Shown: positions 1-9,215, numbered from the stretch's first letter. The stretch is 64,000 bases of DNA from Balneola sp. MJW-20 (GCF_040811775.1 NZ_JBFNXW010000001.1:1922001-1986000), one strand, 5' to 3'. Translations and numbers: made by a program. Notes: a model not told the origin generated them from the sequence alone.

Positions 1-636
1 CGCATCCAGAATATTCTTATCTACCCACTCGGCTGCGGACTCCCCGGCAGCAATCTCGAATATCTCAGCCAGAATAACCCAGGCAGTGGAGTTATATGTG
101 TACCTTGAGTCAGGCGAGAACTCCAGTTCCGGCTGGCGGCGTACCACTTCAAGAGCATCTTCTTGAGACAGCCGGTCTACACCGATCACTCTTCCGGCCA
201 GTGTCGACATGGTGTAGGCTTCCCGGTATCCACTGCTATGGTTCAGCAGGTTCCGTAGAGTAACTTCCTCATCAAATTCAGGCCAGTCCTCCAGATAGTC
301 ACTTACCGGATCATCGAGATCAAGCGTACCTGCCACGTGCTGCATGGCAAATGCATAACCCAGAAACTGCTTGGTCACTGAACCAATGTTGTATACCATT
401 TCCGGATCATTGGGCATATCATAATTCAGATTTGCCAGTCCGTATCCTTTCTGAAATACCAGTTTTCCATTCTGTACCACTCCAACCACCAGTCCCGGTG
501 TGGTATCATTTACCGTTTCCGGGATCATTTCATCGACCTGTTTTTCAAGACCGGAATATTCTGAAACCGGTTCACAGGCATTAGTTAGGATTACAAAACA
601 GAAAATTAAACTGAGAAAATTATAGCACCTGTTCAT
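1..636 (-). CDS. Serine hydrolase, beta-lactamase fold, lipoprotein (C-terminus cut by window edge)
   Basis: The 212-codon fragment is open to the window edge, so the C-terminal part is missing. The N-terminus is a lipoprotein signal ending in LTNAC (Cys21). A class C beta-lactamase/DD-peptidase core follows: SVTK at residues 86-89 gives the catalytic Ser and Lys, and YNS at 181-183 fits the Tyr motif, with Ser where Asn is usual. The family cleaves or transfers peptides, beta-lactams or esters; the substrate cannot be told. A lipobox implies attachment to a membrane facing the periplasm. A second protein of the same fold lies just downstream on the same strand with a 105-base gap. Confidence 0.85.
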   Translation of the reverse strand, partial: MNRCYNFLSLIFCFVILTNACEPVSEYSGLEKQVDEMIPETVNDTTPGLVVGVVQNGKLVFQKGYGLANLNYDMPNDPEMVYNIGSVTKQFLGYAFAMQHVAGTLDLDDPVSDYLEDWPEFDEEVTLRNLLNHSSGYREAYTMSTLAGRVIGVDRLSQEDALEVVRRQPELEFSPDSRYTYNSTAWVILAEIFEIAAGESAAEWVDKNILDA

Positions 637-741
637 AGCAGATCTTTTTAATTATTATAAAATTTCAAATTGATAGTACCTGCAACAATAAAAAGGGAAA
701 TTTGCCCCAGCCAGCACCTTATTTCCAGATAGAGTGAGTAC

Positions 742-2049
742 CTAATCATCCACAGCTGAGCGGACCAGTACCCCGAACTTACCGCTGCTCTGATCTCCGT
801 AATTTCCCCGGGTCTGCTTCATGATGATCCCGATCAGTTGTTCTTGCGGATCGGCCCAATAGGACGTATTAAAGTAGCCACCCCAGCTGAAAGTGCCTAC
901 AGATACTCCGCTTCTGATATTACCCAGATCTGTTTCCAGTCCGAATGCAAGTCCGTAAGCTCCCTGACCGTTGCCTAATAAATCACCGATCTGATTAGTC
1001 ATCATGTAATCGACCGTCTTCCTGCTAAGCAGACGAATACCGTTATACTCCCCTTTATTCAGATACATTTGCAGGAATTTGGCGTAATCCTCAACCGTGC
1101 TGCTGAGTCCTGCACCCCCTGAAAAGAAGGTCCGAGCCCCGTTCACCGGATATGATGAGTCATAGTATTTAGTTCCTGTGTAGGTGATCCACTCGCCGGA
1201 TTCATTTTTGGTCTGAACTTCTGTTAAGCGACTTTCCATTCCTTCAGGCAGATAAAACCAGGTATCATCCATATCAAGGGGATCAAAGATATGCTCCCGC
1301 AGATATTCATCGAATGGCTGACCTGATATTACTTCAATGAAGTATCCTAGCACATCAAGTCCCTCGCTGTATGTGAATTTTTCACCGGGTTCATGATGAA
1401 GCGGAAGCTTAGCCAGCATCTTTATATTCTCTTCTATGGTCACATCATCCAATGTGTACAAGTCAGTGATGCCCGCTTTCTGATAGATCTTCCGGATCCG
1501 GTCGTCGCCATCAATGATGCCGTACCCGATTCCCGAGGTATGAGTGATCAGGTGTCGAATAGTAATGGGTGTCTCTGTCGGCACCGTAGTATAGGATGAA
1601 TCCTCCTCATTGAAAGAGTCCAGTACCTGAGCATCTGCAAATTCAGAGATATAATTCGCGATGGGTTCGTCCAGATTAAAGAGTCCCTGCTCCCACAGCA
1701 TCATCACCGCCGTTGAAGTGATGGCCTTAGACTGTGAAGCGATTCGAAAAATGTCATCCTTTCGCTGAGGGCGAGACCCGTCGGCAGTCGCCGATCCAAA
1801 AGCTTTGTGATAGACTATCTTTCCGTTTCGGGCGACCAATGCCACCATACCCGGCACTTGTCCTGATTCAATGGCATCAACCGCCATCTTATCGATCAGG
1901 CGAAGTCTTTCGTCCGACATTCCTTCCGCAGCCGGAGCGGCTGTGGTCATTGGCGGGGTTTGTTTTACTGACGTAGTCTGTGCGTATACCGAAAATGAAA
2001 AAGCGCAGAAAAAGAATAAGGAAAGGGAGGAAGTGCTGTATCTCATCAT
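742..2049 (-). CDS. Secreted serine hydrolase, beta-lactamase fold
   Basis: This 435-residue protein has a cleavable signal peptide (hydrophobic residues 8-22, cleavage near VYAQ24). The beta-lactamase/esterase fold shows in the nucleophile motif SQSK at 105-108, followed by a helix, a YSE variant of the Tyr motif near residue 230, and GGAGLSST in the C-terminal half. Relatives act as esterases, DD-peptidases or amide hydrolases, and the substrate is not predictable here. The start could be either of two adjacent ATG codons (2049 or 2046). The downstream gene belongs to the same superfamily but is a lipoprotein and clearly diverged, so this is not a recent duplication. Confidence 0.88.
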   Translation of the reverse strand: MMRYSTSSLSLFFFCAFSFSVYAQTTSVKQTPPMTTAAPAAEGMSDERLRLIDKMAVDAIESGQVPGMVALVARNGKIVYHKAFGSATADGSRPQRKDDIFRIASQSKAITSTAVMMLWEQGLFNLDEPIANYISEFADAQVLDSFNEEDSSYTTVPTETPITIRHLITHTSGIGYGIIDGDDRIRKIYQKAGITDLYTLDDVTIEENIKMLAKLPLHHEPGEKFTYSEGLDVLGYFIEVISGQPFDEYLREHIFDPLDMDDTWFYLPEGMESRLTEVQTKNESGEWITYTGTKYYDSSYPVNGARTFFSGGAGLSSTVEDYAKFLQMYLNKGEYNGIRLLSRKTVDYMMTNQIGDLLGNGQGAYGLAFGLETDLGNIRSGVSVGTFSWGGYFNTSYWADPQEQLIGIIMKQTRGNYGDQSSGKFGVLVRSAVDD

Positions 2050-2272
2050 TTACCCGATTAATTAACCCGTTCCTTGAATGAAGCAATTAATCAGATGGGA
2101 AGCAATTTGAGATCATATACATCGAAGCGTTTTAAATAAAGGATCTTTCTGACTTATAACATAATGGACTTTTTCTGAACAGGCATGAATCAGTGAATTC
2201 AAAACAATCAAAGAATGAAATTCGAAATGAGCGCTGATGGATAGGTCCTGTCTCACTTTGTATAAATTGAGC

Positions 2273-2308
2273 CCCACTTATTACCTGTAAAGGCACCCAA
2301 TAAGTGGG
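2273..2308. repeat. 10-bp inverted repeat in the 2050-2430 gap
   Basis: Arms CCCACTTATT (2273-2282) and AATAAGTGGG (2299-2308) are perfect reverse complements around a 16-base spacer. There is no T-run, so it is not an obvious terminator. It sits between the divergent start regions of the serine hydrolase and the amidohydrolase, where an operator is possible. Nothing else was recognised in this 380-base gap; short ORFs there look random. Confidence 0.4.
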
Positions 2309-2430
2309 ACACAATGCGTCAATTAACAAGCACTACTTGCGGATAATAACCAGCTTTCTATATTTCAGCTGTCACTCCGGGACTATCATCGTATTTCAAA
2401 CAGATCTTCCGGACCTAGAAAAGGATCATT

Positions 2431-3438
2431 ATGAAAGCATTATTTACTGTCTTAATTCTACTGATAGCTGCAGTTCAGGGTAATACACAAGATCGACTTC
2501 CCATCATTGATATGCACATGCATGCCTTTCCGGCCGACCAGCAGGGACCTCCTCCCCTTGCACTCTGTTCACCGATGGAAGAGTTTCCTGCCTGGGATCA
2601 AAGGAAGCCATATGGCGAAGTTTGGATGGATATACTGAAAAATCCTACCTGTGAGGATCCAATGTGGTCTCCGGAAACGGATGAAGAGTTGAGAAATCAG
2701 ACCATAGAAGTTATGAAGGAGCACAACATCATCGGGATGATAAGCGGAACTCCTGATTTTGTAAATACCTGGATGAATGCGGCTCCGGGTAGATTTTACT
2801 CAGGGCTGAATTTTAATGCTGCCTCCCGAAGATATTCCGTTGATTCCGTGCGGGCATTATATGAAGCCGGACGGCTGGATGTATTGGCAGAGATCACCAA
2901 TCAATACAGTGGTATGGATCCGACGGATGAACGAATGGATCCCTATTGGAAAATGGCAGAAGAACTGGATATCCCGGTAGGTATTCATATAGGTCCGGGC
3001 CCTCCAGGTGTGATCTACCTGGGTGCAACGGGATATCGGGCTCGATTACACAGCCCCTTAACTTTAGAAGAAGTACTTGTCAAATACCCCCGGCTCCGCG
3101 TCTATGTAATGCATGCTGGGTATCCAATGCTGGATGATATGCTGGCAGTATTATATGCCCACCCTCAGGTTTATGTCGGATTGGGAGTTATAATATTCAC
3201 CCGGCCTAAAAAGGACTTCTATCGTTACCTCGAAAGAATAATTGATGCAGGGTTTGGAAACCGGATCCTCTTTGGTTCCGATCAGATGGTATGGCCGGAG
3301 GCCATTGAGAGGTCGATCGAGACTATCAATAATGCTTCCTTTCTGACCGAACAACATAAAAGAGATATATTCTATAATAATGCGGCCCGTTTTCTAAGAC
3401 TGAGCGATGAAGAGATCTCCGCTCATCACGGGATGTAG
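2431..3438 (+). CDS. Secreted amidohydrolase-2 family TIM-barrel hydrolase
   Basis: The 335-residue protein starts with a signal peptide (MKALFTVLILLIAAVQGNTQ). The mature protein opens with IIDMHMHAF, the HxH metal pair at the first strand of an amidohydrolase TIM barrel. GIHIGPGP (mid-protein His), VMHAGYP (His) and LFGSDQMVWP (the Asp of the last strand) fit the remaining metal and catalytic positions of the PF04909 group (decarboxylases, lactonases and uncharacterised hydrolases). A purine-rich AAAAGGA precedes the ATG. The substrate is unknown. It is monocistronic and divergent from the serine hydrolase upstream. Confidence 0.88.
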   Translation: MKALFTVLILLIAAVQGNTQDRLPIIDMHMHAFPADQQGPPPLALCSPMEEFPAWDQRKPYGEVWMDILKNPTCEDPMWSPETDEELRNQTIEVMKEHNIIGMISGTPDFVNTWMNAAPGRFYSGLNFNAASRRYSVDSVRALYEAGRLDVLAEITNQYSGMDPTDERMDPYWKMAEELDIPVGIHIGPGPPGVIYLGATGYRARLHSPLTLEEVLVKYPRLRVYVMHAGYPMLDDMLAVLYAHPQVYVGLGVIIFTRPKKDFYRYLERIIDAGFGNRILFGSDQMVWPEAIERSIETINNASFLTEQHKRDIFYNNAARFLRLSDEEISAHHGM

Positions 3439-3444
3439 TTGTAG

Positions 3445-3463
3445 CCTTAATTGCTAATTAAGG
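3445..3463 (+). other. Hairpin just after the amidohydrolase stop
   Basis: CCTTAATT (3445-3452) and AATTAAGG (3456-3463) pair perfectly around GCT. It may help end transcription, but no T-run follows directly; a T9 run lies about 20 bases further on. Confidence 0.3.
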
Positions 3464-3528
3464 ACCATATTCTGTTCCGTAAACTTTTTTTTTAGATTGG
3501 TTAGGTGAAACAGGTCATTGGACTCCTA

Positions 3529-4296
3529 TCACTGGGATTCTTCCAATAATTCATCAATTTTATCCAGAATATTCTCATTTATATTCTGCATGTTATTTAT
3601 GCTTCTTAAAACATTTCGATTGATCCAGTACATGCTCTCGACTGCTGCATAACTCTTTGGAAGCTGAAAAAAGGATCTGAATTCATTCTCGCTCATGTTG
3701 AATGTTGCCGGAAAAGGGTCTGGATCTTCTGCATTGAATATTACATACAAGCTTCCCAGTTGCTCCCTCATCTTCTGAATATTTCCTAAATAGACCATAT
3801 TCCCTGATAGCTCCACATGGAAATTGAGCCAGTCCAGAGCCTTCTGATATTCAATAAAAGACTCCAGCAATTCCTTATCCTCGATCAAGCCGATGTCTCC
3901 GGTGGATTGTGCCGTAAGGTAACTTGAATTGACCGGACTGAAGGTAGTTACCCCAATAAAACCAGTGCCGTATTTGAGTAAACTATCATAGGTTGCGGTC
4001 TCTGGTTCATACGACAATAATTCCATGAACCTTTGGGTATTCGTATTGATATGATACGAATCTAAGTAGGCCTCGTTAAGCCTGAGTTCGTTGCTAAGGT
4101 AATCCGATCGAATATTCTCCAGTAATTGAATTCTTCGATTCTCTGTCTTTCTTACCTCATTCCAGTTGTTCACCTGCAGGGCAATGAGTATACCGATCAC
4201 CACCAGCAGGATCTCACCGATGGCGTAGAGCAGGTACCTGGTTAATGATCCTGAATCGATCAGTTTTTGGCGTATTCTTCGGAATAAGGTGATCAT
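3529..4296 (-). CDS. DUF6090 family membrane protein (copy 2)
   Basis: The 255-residue protein opens with the hallmark DUF6090 N-terminus: a basic segment (MITLFRRIRQKL), then one transmembrane helix about residues 20-42 (LLYAIGEILLVVIGILIAL), then QVNNWNE. The rest is soluble and helix-rich with no motif that I know. The family is common in Bacteroidota/Balneolota and has no established function. It lies 51 bases downstream of a paralogue on the same strand, and the first 45 codons of the two are nearly the same in protein sequence while the C-terminal parts have diverged strongly. Confidence 0.85.
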   Translation of the reverse strand: MITLFRRIRQKLIDSGSLTRYLLYAIGEILLVVIGILIALQVNNWNEVRKTENRRIQLLENIRSDYLSNELRLNEAYLDSYHINTNTQRFMELLSYEPETATYDSLLKYGTGFIGVTTFSPVNSSYLTAQSTGDIGLIEDKELLESFIEYQKALDWLNFHVELSGNMVYLGNIQKMREQLGSLYVIFNAEDPDPFPATFNMSENEFRSFFQLPKSYAAVESMYWINRNVLRSINNMQNINENILDKIDELLEESQ

Positions 4297-4347
4297 TCGT
4301 AATTCTTAATTCTTAGTTCTCAATACTCATAACTCAACTCTATACCA

Positions 4348-5085
4348 TTACCCTGTATCCTGAACTTCATCGATACGAATAATTATTTGTTCAGCCCGGT
4401 TCTTCAGATCGGTCACAAAGTTAATGGCCTGATCCGCATAACTCAGCTCCCCGTTGGCCATGAGATAAAATTCTTCGGTATTGGTTTGCCGAATCAGCAG
4501 ACGCATATCAAAAGGGTCGATGCGATCAGGATACTCATAACTAAAAGGCCTTAAACTGTTGACCTTGAGTAAATACCCGGATTTGTATTCTTTTAATCCG
4601 GTCATGTACGAATCCATCAGACTGTAATACTGCATTAACTGATACCTCAGGTCCTCATCTGAGATCACGGTCAGGTTTCCGGTACTGATAATTTCCTGAT
4701 ACACGGCAGCATTTGAAATGATCGCCTGAGTGGAAAAAACCGCACCATATCCCACCTCCAACGCGTAGGCTAGCGAATCTTCAATCGCATAGGTGCCCTG
4801 ATAATGATCCCGGACCATGTTGAGGGCACTCGCCTTACGTTCATAGCGGTCCAGATAGAACCTCTGAATGAAATCGGCATTATTCTGAAGTTCTTCCTTT
4901 AGGAGAGTGAGATAATTGGATTCCAGATCACTGTCTCTTCTTTCCTCATTCCAGTTATTCACCTGCAATGCAATAAGGATCCCGATCACCACCAGCAGGA
5001 TCTCACCAATGGCGTAGAGCAGGTATTTTGTCAACGACCCTGACTTAATTAGTTTTTCCCGTATTCGCCTAAAGAGTGTGATCAT
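4348..5085 (-). CDS. DUF6090 family membrane protein (copy 1)
   Basis: The 245-residue paralogue of the next gene has the same layout: MITLFRRIREKL, a single transmembrane helix around residues 20-42 ending in QVNNWNEER, then a helical soluble domain. The conserved helix against a variable C-terminal domain suggests the anchor is under stronger constraint than the exposed part. No catalytic motif is visible and the function is unknown. It is probably co-transcribed with copy 2. The short gap between them holds near-repetitive attctta/attctcaa runs. Confidence 0.85.
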   Translation of the reverse strand: MITLFRRIREKLIKSGSLTKYLLYAIGEILLVVIGILIALQVNNWNEERRDSDLESNYLTLLKEELQNNADFIQRFYLDRYERKASALNMVRDHYQGTYAIEDSLAYALEVGYGAVFSTQAIISNAAVYQEIISTGNLTVISDEDLRYQLMQYYSLMDSYMTGLKEYKSGYLLKVNSLRPFSYEYPDRIDPFDMRLLIRQTNTEEFYLMANGELSYADQAINFVTDLKNRAEQIIIRIDEVQDTG

Positions 5086-5239
5086 ACTAACCCGTATTCT
5101 ATTCTTAGCTAAATACGTGCTTTACAACTGCATTAGCAAGCGGATCGAGTGACTCTCAGATTGATATTGATGGGAGATGGTAAAAAATGCTACCACTATT
5201 TTTTCCCCCGACTATTGAATGTTGCAGTGATAGTGTGTT

Positions 5240-7066
5240 TCAGCGTTTTCGTATCAGAACAACCCAGTCTTTTTTGGTCTTTGTTGGTGGGTAACCAAGG
5301 TCTCGCTCACTTCCTCCCTGAACCTGCATTAAAGAACCGGTTCGCAGTTCACCTCCATGTAATGGGTCATACCAGAATATATCGAAATCACCAGAGGTCT
5401 TACGTAGATCTATGGATGCTTGAGAATAGCTGGGGATATAAGCGGCATAGATCTCGTTGTGTTTCGCCAAACAAAAACTTTTGGGTACGCTTATTAACCC
5501 GTGATCGGGTTTCATTTCCCAATAATTGAGATAGTCATTAAAAAATATTTTTGCATGGTTGGTAATTTCCCATAATTGATCTCGCTGTCTCCAATCTTCG
5601 GATGTCAAATCATTGTGTGCACTGTTGGCCCCAAAATACCATTCAACACCAGCAGCCCCTGATAATAATGAGCCCCAAAGCACTAAATGCATAAGGCTGG
5701 GGTGACCTGGGTCGGCTGTATCGACTTTAGCGCCGGTATGCCACATTCCAATTTCATCCATAGATACAAGCCAATCGTGTCCGGCATTCAATCCCTTTTC
5801 TTTAAGAGCTAATATAGCATCAGCAGCGCCCTCTCGGTCGTGATGCTGTAATGAAATTCCATCTAAATCGGCAAACCCAAGCAAGCTATCTAAGACCGAC
5901 TCTCGTAGATCTTCAGTAGGCAAAGTGTGAATAATAACGGGGTGATTATATGGGTCATTTTTTTTGAAAAATGTGGCAGCTGCTTTTCGCTGGGCATCAG
6001 TCTGGGCTCCAGTTCCAACCCAGGGAGCGGGACCATTTTCTTCCCCTAAATTCCAGATCAAAGCATTATGATGTCCAAACCGAGCGATCAATTCCTGAAA
6101 ATATAATTTCCGGGCAGGTCCAATGTAGCCGCCATCAAGCATGGTTTCATTCTCAGTTTCCTGCAATACTAAATGGAGAATAATACCCTTTGATTGCATG
6201 TGCTGAAACAGGATCTCCCATTGTTCTAATTTGCTTACATCAAAGCGGAAAAAATCATCGGTATTCCTATACATCCATACATCCTTTCCGTCCCCATCTA
6301 TGTTCAAAGTGAGGAAGTAGATCACATTCATTCCTTTAGATGACAGGTAATTGGTTGCGCCAATTATTGCTTTTCCTTTTCCATTTTTCCAGGTTGGGTC
6401 GCCGGGATTCCAGTCCTGTACATGGGGCTCATAGAAGTGTATTTGACCTGTAGTCCGGGCCTCACCATCTTTATTGGAGGTTTCCATCCGATAAGTATTA
6501 TCAAAATCCTGAAAGGCCAAAAAGTTCTCAGGACTATCTGCACCGACTTTTAGGAAATAATCGCCGGACTCTTCAAATCTAAAGTAACCATCATCGGCAA
6601 TTATTCTTCCGCGCGCTCGAAAATCAGGAGTTTCTTTTTGAGAAGGGATCACTTCAAACATACCTTTATCATTGGGAAGTGTGATTTCTTCTGCTAATTC
6701 AAGGTTTTGCGATATGGCAATACTATCCCCACTGAATAGAGAAGCTTTATATTCCCATACTCCGAGATATTCAGGATTGAACCGGACTTGCCAAATTGAT
6801 CCCGAATCTGCGCTCGTCTCAGCTGCGTTACCATCTGCAGCATAATAACCCCGAATTACTTTCTTCGTTTCTTTATGCTCAAATTCAACGAGCAATAAGT
6901 AATGCAAAAATGGATTTTCAGCATTGTATTCTGAGGTATTCGGGCCATCAAATGATAAGGTATAGGGATGCCACTGCTGAATCTGTGGAATAGAGTTTTG
7001 TTTACTAACACAACTCAGAAAAAATAAAGCCGAAACACCCAACAGTATGATATTTTTTGATTTCAT
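5240..7066 (-). CDS. DUF5060-containing putative glycoside hydrolase, lipoprotein
   Basis: This 608-residue lipoprotein (signal ending ALFFLSC19) starts with a beta-sandwich typical of DUF5060 (about 30-130, with IRGYYAADG and NPEYLGVWEYKASL). A TIM-barrel-like glycosidase region follows (about 150-510): LIWNLGEENGPAPW carries a candidate acid/base Glu after Asn-Leu-Gly-Glu, and VSMDEIGMWHTG a candidate nucleophile Glu. A C-terminal beta domain (about 520-608, FWYDPLHGGE) resembles the putative collagen- or sugar-binding tail of such proteins. The substrate is probably a marine polysaccharide but is not predictable. The gene diverges from a carbohydrate-binding-like lipoprotein with only 59 bases between the starts. 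Confidence 0.8.
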   Translation of the reverse strand: MKSKNIILLGVSALFFLSCVSKQNSIPQIQQWHPYTLSFDGPNTSEYNAENPFLHYLLLVEFEHKETKKVIRGYYAADGNAAETSADSGSIWQVRFNPEYLGVWEYKASLFSGDSIAISQNLELAEEITLPNDKGMFEVIPSQKETPDFRARGRIIADDGYFRFEESGDYFLKVGADSPENFLAFQDFDNTYRMETSNKDGEARTTGQIHFYEPHVQDWNPGDPTWKNGKGKAIIGATNYLSSKGMNVIYFLTLNIDGDGKDVWMYRNTDDFFRFDVSKLEQWEILFQHMQSKGIILHLVLQETENETMLDGGYIGPARKLYFQELIARFGHHNALIWNLGEENGPAPWVGTGAQTDAQRKAAATFFKKNDPYNHPVIIHTLPTEDLRESVLDSLLGFADLDGISLQHHDREGAADAILALKEKGLNAGHDWLVSMDEIGMWHTGAKVDTADPGHPSLMHLVLWGSLLSGAAGVEWYFGANSAHNDLTSEDWRQRDQLWEITNHAKIFFNDYLNYWEMKPDHGLISVPKSFCLAKHNEIYAAYIPSYSQASIDLRKTSGDFDIFWYDPLHGGELRTGSLMQVQGGSERDLGYPPTKTKKDWVVLIRKR

Positions 7067-7125
7067 AAAGCGAAGGAAGAAAATTTCAATATATTTTGCT
7101 TCTATTTAATGAAAATCCTGTCTCT

Positions 7126-7722
7126 ATGAAAAACTATTTATTGGTTTCATTTCTTCTTGCCAGCGTGACATCATGTTCTCAATCCGCTTCAAATTGTGAT
7201 CAGGGCATCTTGATCGAAGAAGACGGTATAGTGATTGTAGAAGCAGAATTCTCAACTCTATCTGAGGGTTGGGTACTCCAGGACGAAGTTGAAGGTTATT
7301 CTGGTGATGGTTACCTGACATGGGTCTTTCCCACTACAACCCAGGCTCAAGGTCAAGGGTTATTAAGTTTCCCATTCAAGATCAGTAATCCGGGAAACTA
7401 CACTGTAAAGATCAGGAATTATCATTCCTGTGAAGATTTTACAGAATGCAATGATATTTTTTTGAAAATAAATGATGGGTCATGGGAGAAGAATTTCAAT
7501 CATACGTTAAGTAACTGGGATTGGAATTCTCGCCAGGATATCGATCATGTTTTTTCGGATGCTACTTACAAACTTAAAGCAGGAACTCATACACTATACC
7601 TGAGCGGACGATCAGAAGGTTTCAGTATCGATAAAATTGCCATATTTCTTGAAGGGGTTCAGAAAGAAGCCTATGAAACTGCACAAGTTTCTGCCTGTAT
7701 TCAGGGCTCAGAGTTTAATTAG
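7126..7722 (+). CDS. Small lipoprotein with carbohydrate-binding-like jelly-roll domain
   Basis: I chose the ATG at 7126 because it gives a clean lipoprotein signal (MKNYLLVSFLLASVTSC17); an in-frame ATG further upstream would bury the signal. The 198-residue product is almost one beta-sandwich, from VEAEFSTLSEGWVLQ through GYSGDGYLTW to a C-terminal IDKIAIFLEG. This pattern is seen in CBM6/35-like modules and in the C-terminal domain of GH115-type enzymes. It has no catalytic domain. Its position head-to-head with a DUF5060 glycosidase suggests a stand-alone glycan-binding partner, which is inference. Confidence 0.65.
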   Translation: MKNYLLVSFLLASVTSCSQSASNCDQGILIEEDGIVIVEAEFSTLSEGWVLQDEVEGYSGDGYLTWVFPTTTQAQGQGLLSFPFKISNPGNYTVKIRNYHSCEDFTECNDIFLKINDGSWEKNFNHTLSNWDWNSRQDIDHVFSDATYKLKAGTHTLYLSGRSEGFSIDKIAIFLEGVQKEAYETAQVSACIQGSEFN

Positions 7723-7829
7723 GCAAAGAAATAAAAAGGCTTCAAAACAGGATATATACTCATATTCATGCTTTTATTTATGGTATCATTTCTTCATACT
7801 AAATCTATCTTTTAAGAATACATAGATAG

Positions 7830-8960
7830 ATGAAAAAGTTACAAAAGACTGTTCTGGCACTTCCATTATTGCTCTTATTCCTATTAGTGCAAACAAGCAG
7901 TGTACTTGGACAAGGAAATTTAAAAACAGAACCTGGTGTCTTAAGTGGTAGCCCGACAGATGATTTACCACCCTATATAAAACTTGTAAGTGGTTTTGGC
8001 GAACGTCCAAATTGGTCTCATGATGGCCGTTTTATTCTTTTTCTAGACAAACCAATGGGTGAAGTATATGAATTAGAAGTTGCCACCGGAATAACCCGAC
8101 CGAAAACCAGACATTTTAATCATTATGGTTTTACAAGGGCTAAGTACCTTGCAAATGGCGATATTCTGCTTTCCGGTCCTAATGAACCGTGGGATCCTAC
8201 TAATGAAGAGGACAGATACAGAGCGCGAAATATAACATGGTTGTATGTATTGGATAAAAGTGGCGAAACACCTCCGGTACCATTAAATACCATGTGCGCG
8301 GAAGGTCCCGCTGTTTCCAGAGATAAAATGAAAATTGCATGGACAATAAGGGACCGGCAGGTTCCTGAGCTGGGGAAAAACAGGGCGAAATTATATATGG
8401 CTGATATAGTCTATGAAGATGGTAAACCGATGCTATCTGATCAAAGAGAGATCTTTGATTCCAGACAGCTGCCATTCAAACTGGGTGACTCAAGTCTTGA
8501 AACTCAAAGTCTGGTTCCACCAGAGGATGTCAAAGTAACCTTTACCGCTTATACCATAAATGAGGGAAATAATACAGATGTGTATGTGATAGATACAGAA
8601 ACGGGTGAATTTGAACCCATCACAAACTCGCCCTGCTGTTACGATGAAGCGGAGGGCATATTTCCAGATGGTTTACACACACTGGTTGAGCATGCGAATT
8701 CCGAAGAAAAAGCGTGGCCATTGATTGATCTTTATAAATTGAAATTAGATGGCTCCGGACAAATGCAGAGATTAACGTATTTCACCGATTTCAAGGGATA
8801 CAAGGCCAACCAGGGCGTCATATCAGATGACGGGAAGTTTATGAGCTTTCAGATAGGTAAGGATAATACAGAACCGGGTGCCGGTTTCGGTTTCCTGATC
8901 ATGGATCTGGAAAAAGCTCAGAAACACCTTGAGGATTTTAAATCATACGATAAATACTAA
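7830..8960 (+). CDS. Secreted TolB-like (PD40) beta-propeller protein
   Basis: The 376-residue protein has a signal peptide (residues 1-27, ending SSVLGQ). The mature part contains repeats of the TolB/PD40 type: GERPNWSHDGRFILFLD, then VSRDKMKIAWTI, YDEAEGIFPDGLHTLVEH and GVISDDGKFMSFQIG, each a propeller blade with an S/D-x-D-G turn. Such periplasmic propellers usually bind partners or glycans and carry no catalytic residues. It lies 107 bases after the carbohydrate-binding-like gene on the same strand, so a shared sugar-related role is possible but unproven. Confidence 0.75.
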   Translation: MKKLQKTVLALPLLLLFLLVQTSSVLGQGNLKTEPGVLSGSPTDDLPPYIKLVSGFGERPNWSHDGRFILFLDKPMGEVYELEVATGITRPKTRHFNHYGFTRAKYLANGDILLSGPNEPWDPTNEEDRYRARNITWLYVLDKSGETPPVPLNTMCAEGPAVSRDKMKIAWTIRDRQVPELGKNRAKLYMADIVYEDGKPMLSDQREIFDSRQLPFKLGDSSLETQSLVPPEDVKVTFTAYTINEGNNTDVYVIDTETGEFEPITNSPCCYDEAEGIFPDGLHTLVEHANSEEKAWPLIDLYKLKLDGSGQMQRLTYFTDFKGYKANQGVISDDGKFMSFQIGKDNTEPGAGFGFLIMDLEKAQKHLEDFKSYDKY

Positions 8961-9027
8961 TCACTGCACTCATCCCCAATACAAAAAAAGGATGACACCA
9001 AATGCTGACGTCCTTCCTGTTACGCTT

Positions 9028-9042
9028 GGGGCGACAGGATTT
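9028..9042 (-). repeat. 15-bp copy of the tRNA-Pro 3' end
   Basis: GGGGCGACAGGATTT here is identical to 9144-9158 inside the tRNA, that is the T-loop to acceptor 3' strand, in the same orientation and 116 bases away. It may be the scar of an integration or deletion at the tRNA end, or chance. Confidence 0.45.
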
Positions 9043-9099
9043 TCCCAAAGGGATGCCTTAAGCAGAACCAGTGACCCGATAATTCCTCATTATTTTGAT

Positions 9100-9130
9100 A
9101 AAAAAAAGGCGATCGGCTTTCGCCGTCGCC
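9100..9130 (-). terminator. Rho-independent terminator of tRNA-Pro
   Basis: Read on the minus strand, GGCGACGGC, a GAAA tetraloop and GCCG-A-TCGCC form a stem with one bulged A, followed by T8 (A-run 9100-9107 on the plus strand). It begins 12 bases after the tRNA 3' end. Confidence 0.85.
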
Positions 9131-9141
9131 TATATCTATTG

Positions 9142-9215
9142 TCGGGGCGACAGGATTTGAACCTGCGACCCCTCGACCCCCAGCCGAGTGCTCTACCGGA
9201 CTGAGCCACGCCCCG
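9142..9215 (-). tRNA. tRNA-Pro (anticodon GGG)
   Basis: The 74-base gene folds into a full cloverleaf on the minus strand. The acceptor stem is CGGGGCG/CGCCCCG with discriminator A, the D arm is GCTC/GAGC, and the anticodon stem is CTCGG/TCGAG with loop CTGGGGG (positions 34-36 GGG, Pro). The T arm is GCAGG/CCTGT around TTCAAAT. The 3' CCA is not encoded (the next bases are CAA), so CCA must be added by the tRNA nucleotidyltransferase. A strong terminator follows directly. Confidence 0.95.

Noticed and set aside
4298..4335. Short attctta/attctcaa repeats between the DUF6090 genes
   Set aside because: Low-complexity AT-rich spacer; units are irregular and too short to call a repeat element.
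5149..5529. 126-codon ORF on the plus strand
   Set aside because: It lies almost wholly antisense to the DUF5060 glycosidase and its product looks random; the opposite frame has a lipobox and domain motifs.
8929..9204. 91-codon ORF running into the tRNA
   Set aside because: It overlaps the end of the propeller gene, the terminator and the tRNA-Pro cloverleaf; the Asp/Pro-rich C-terminus is just translated tRNA.
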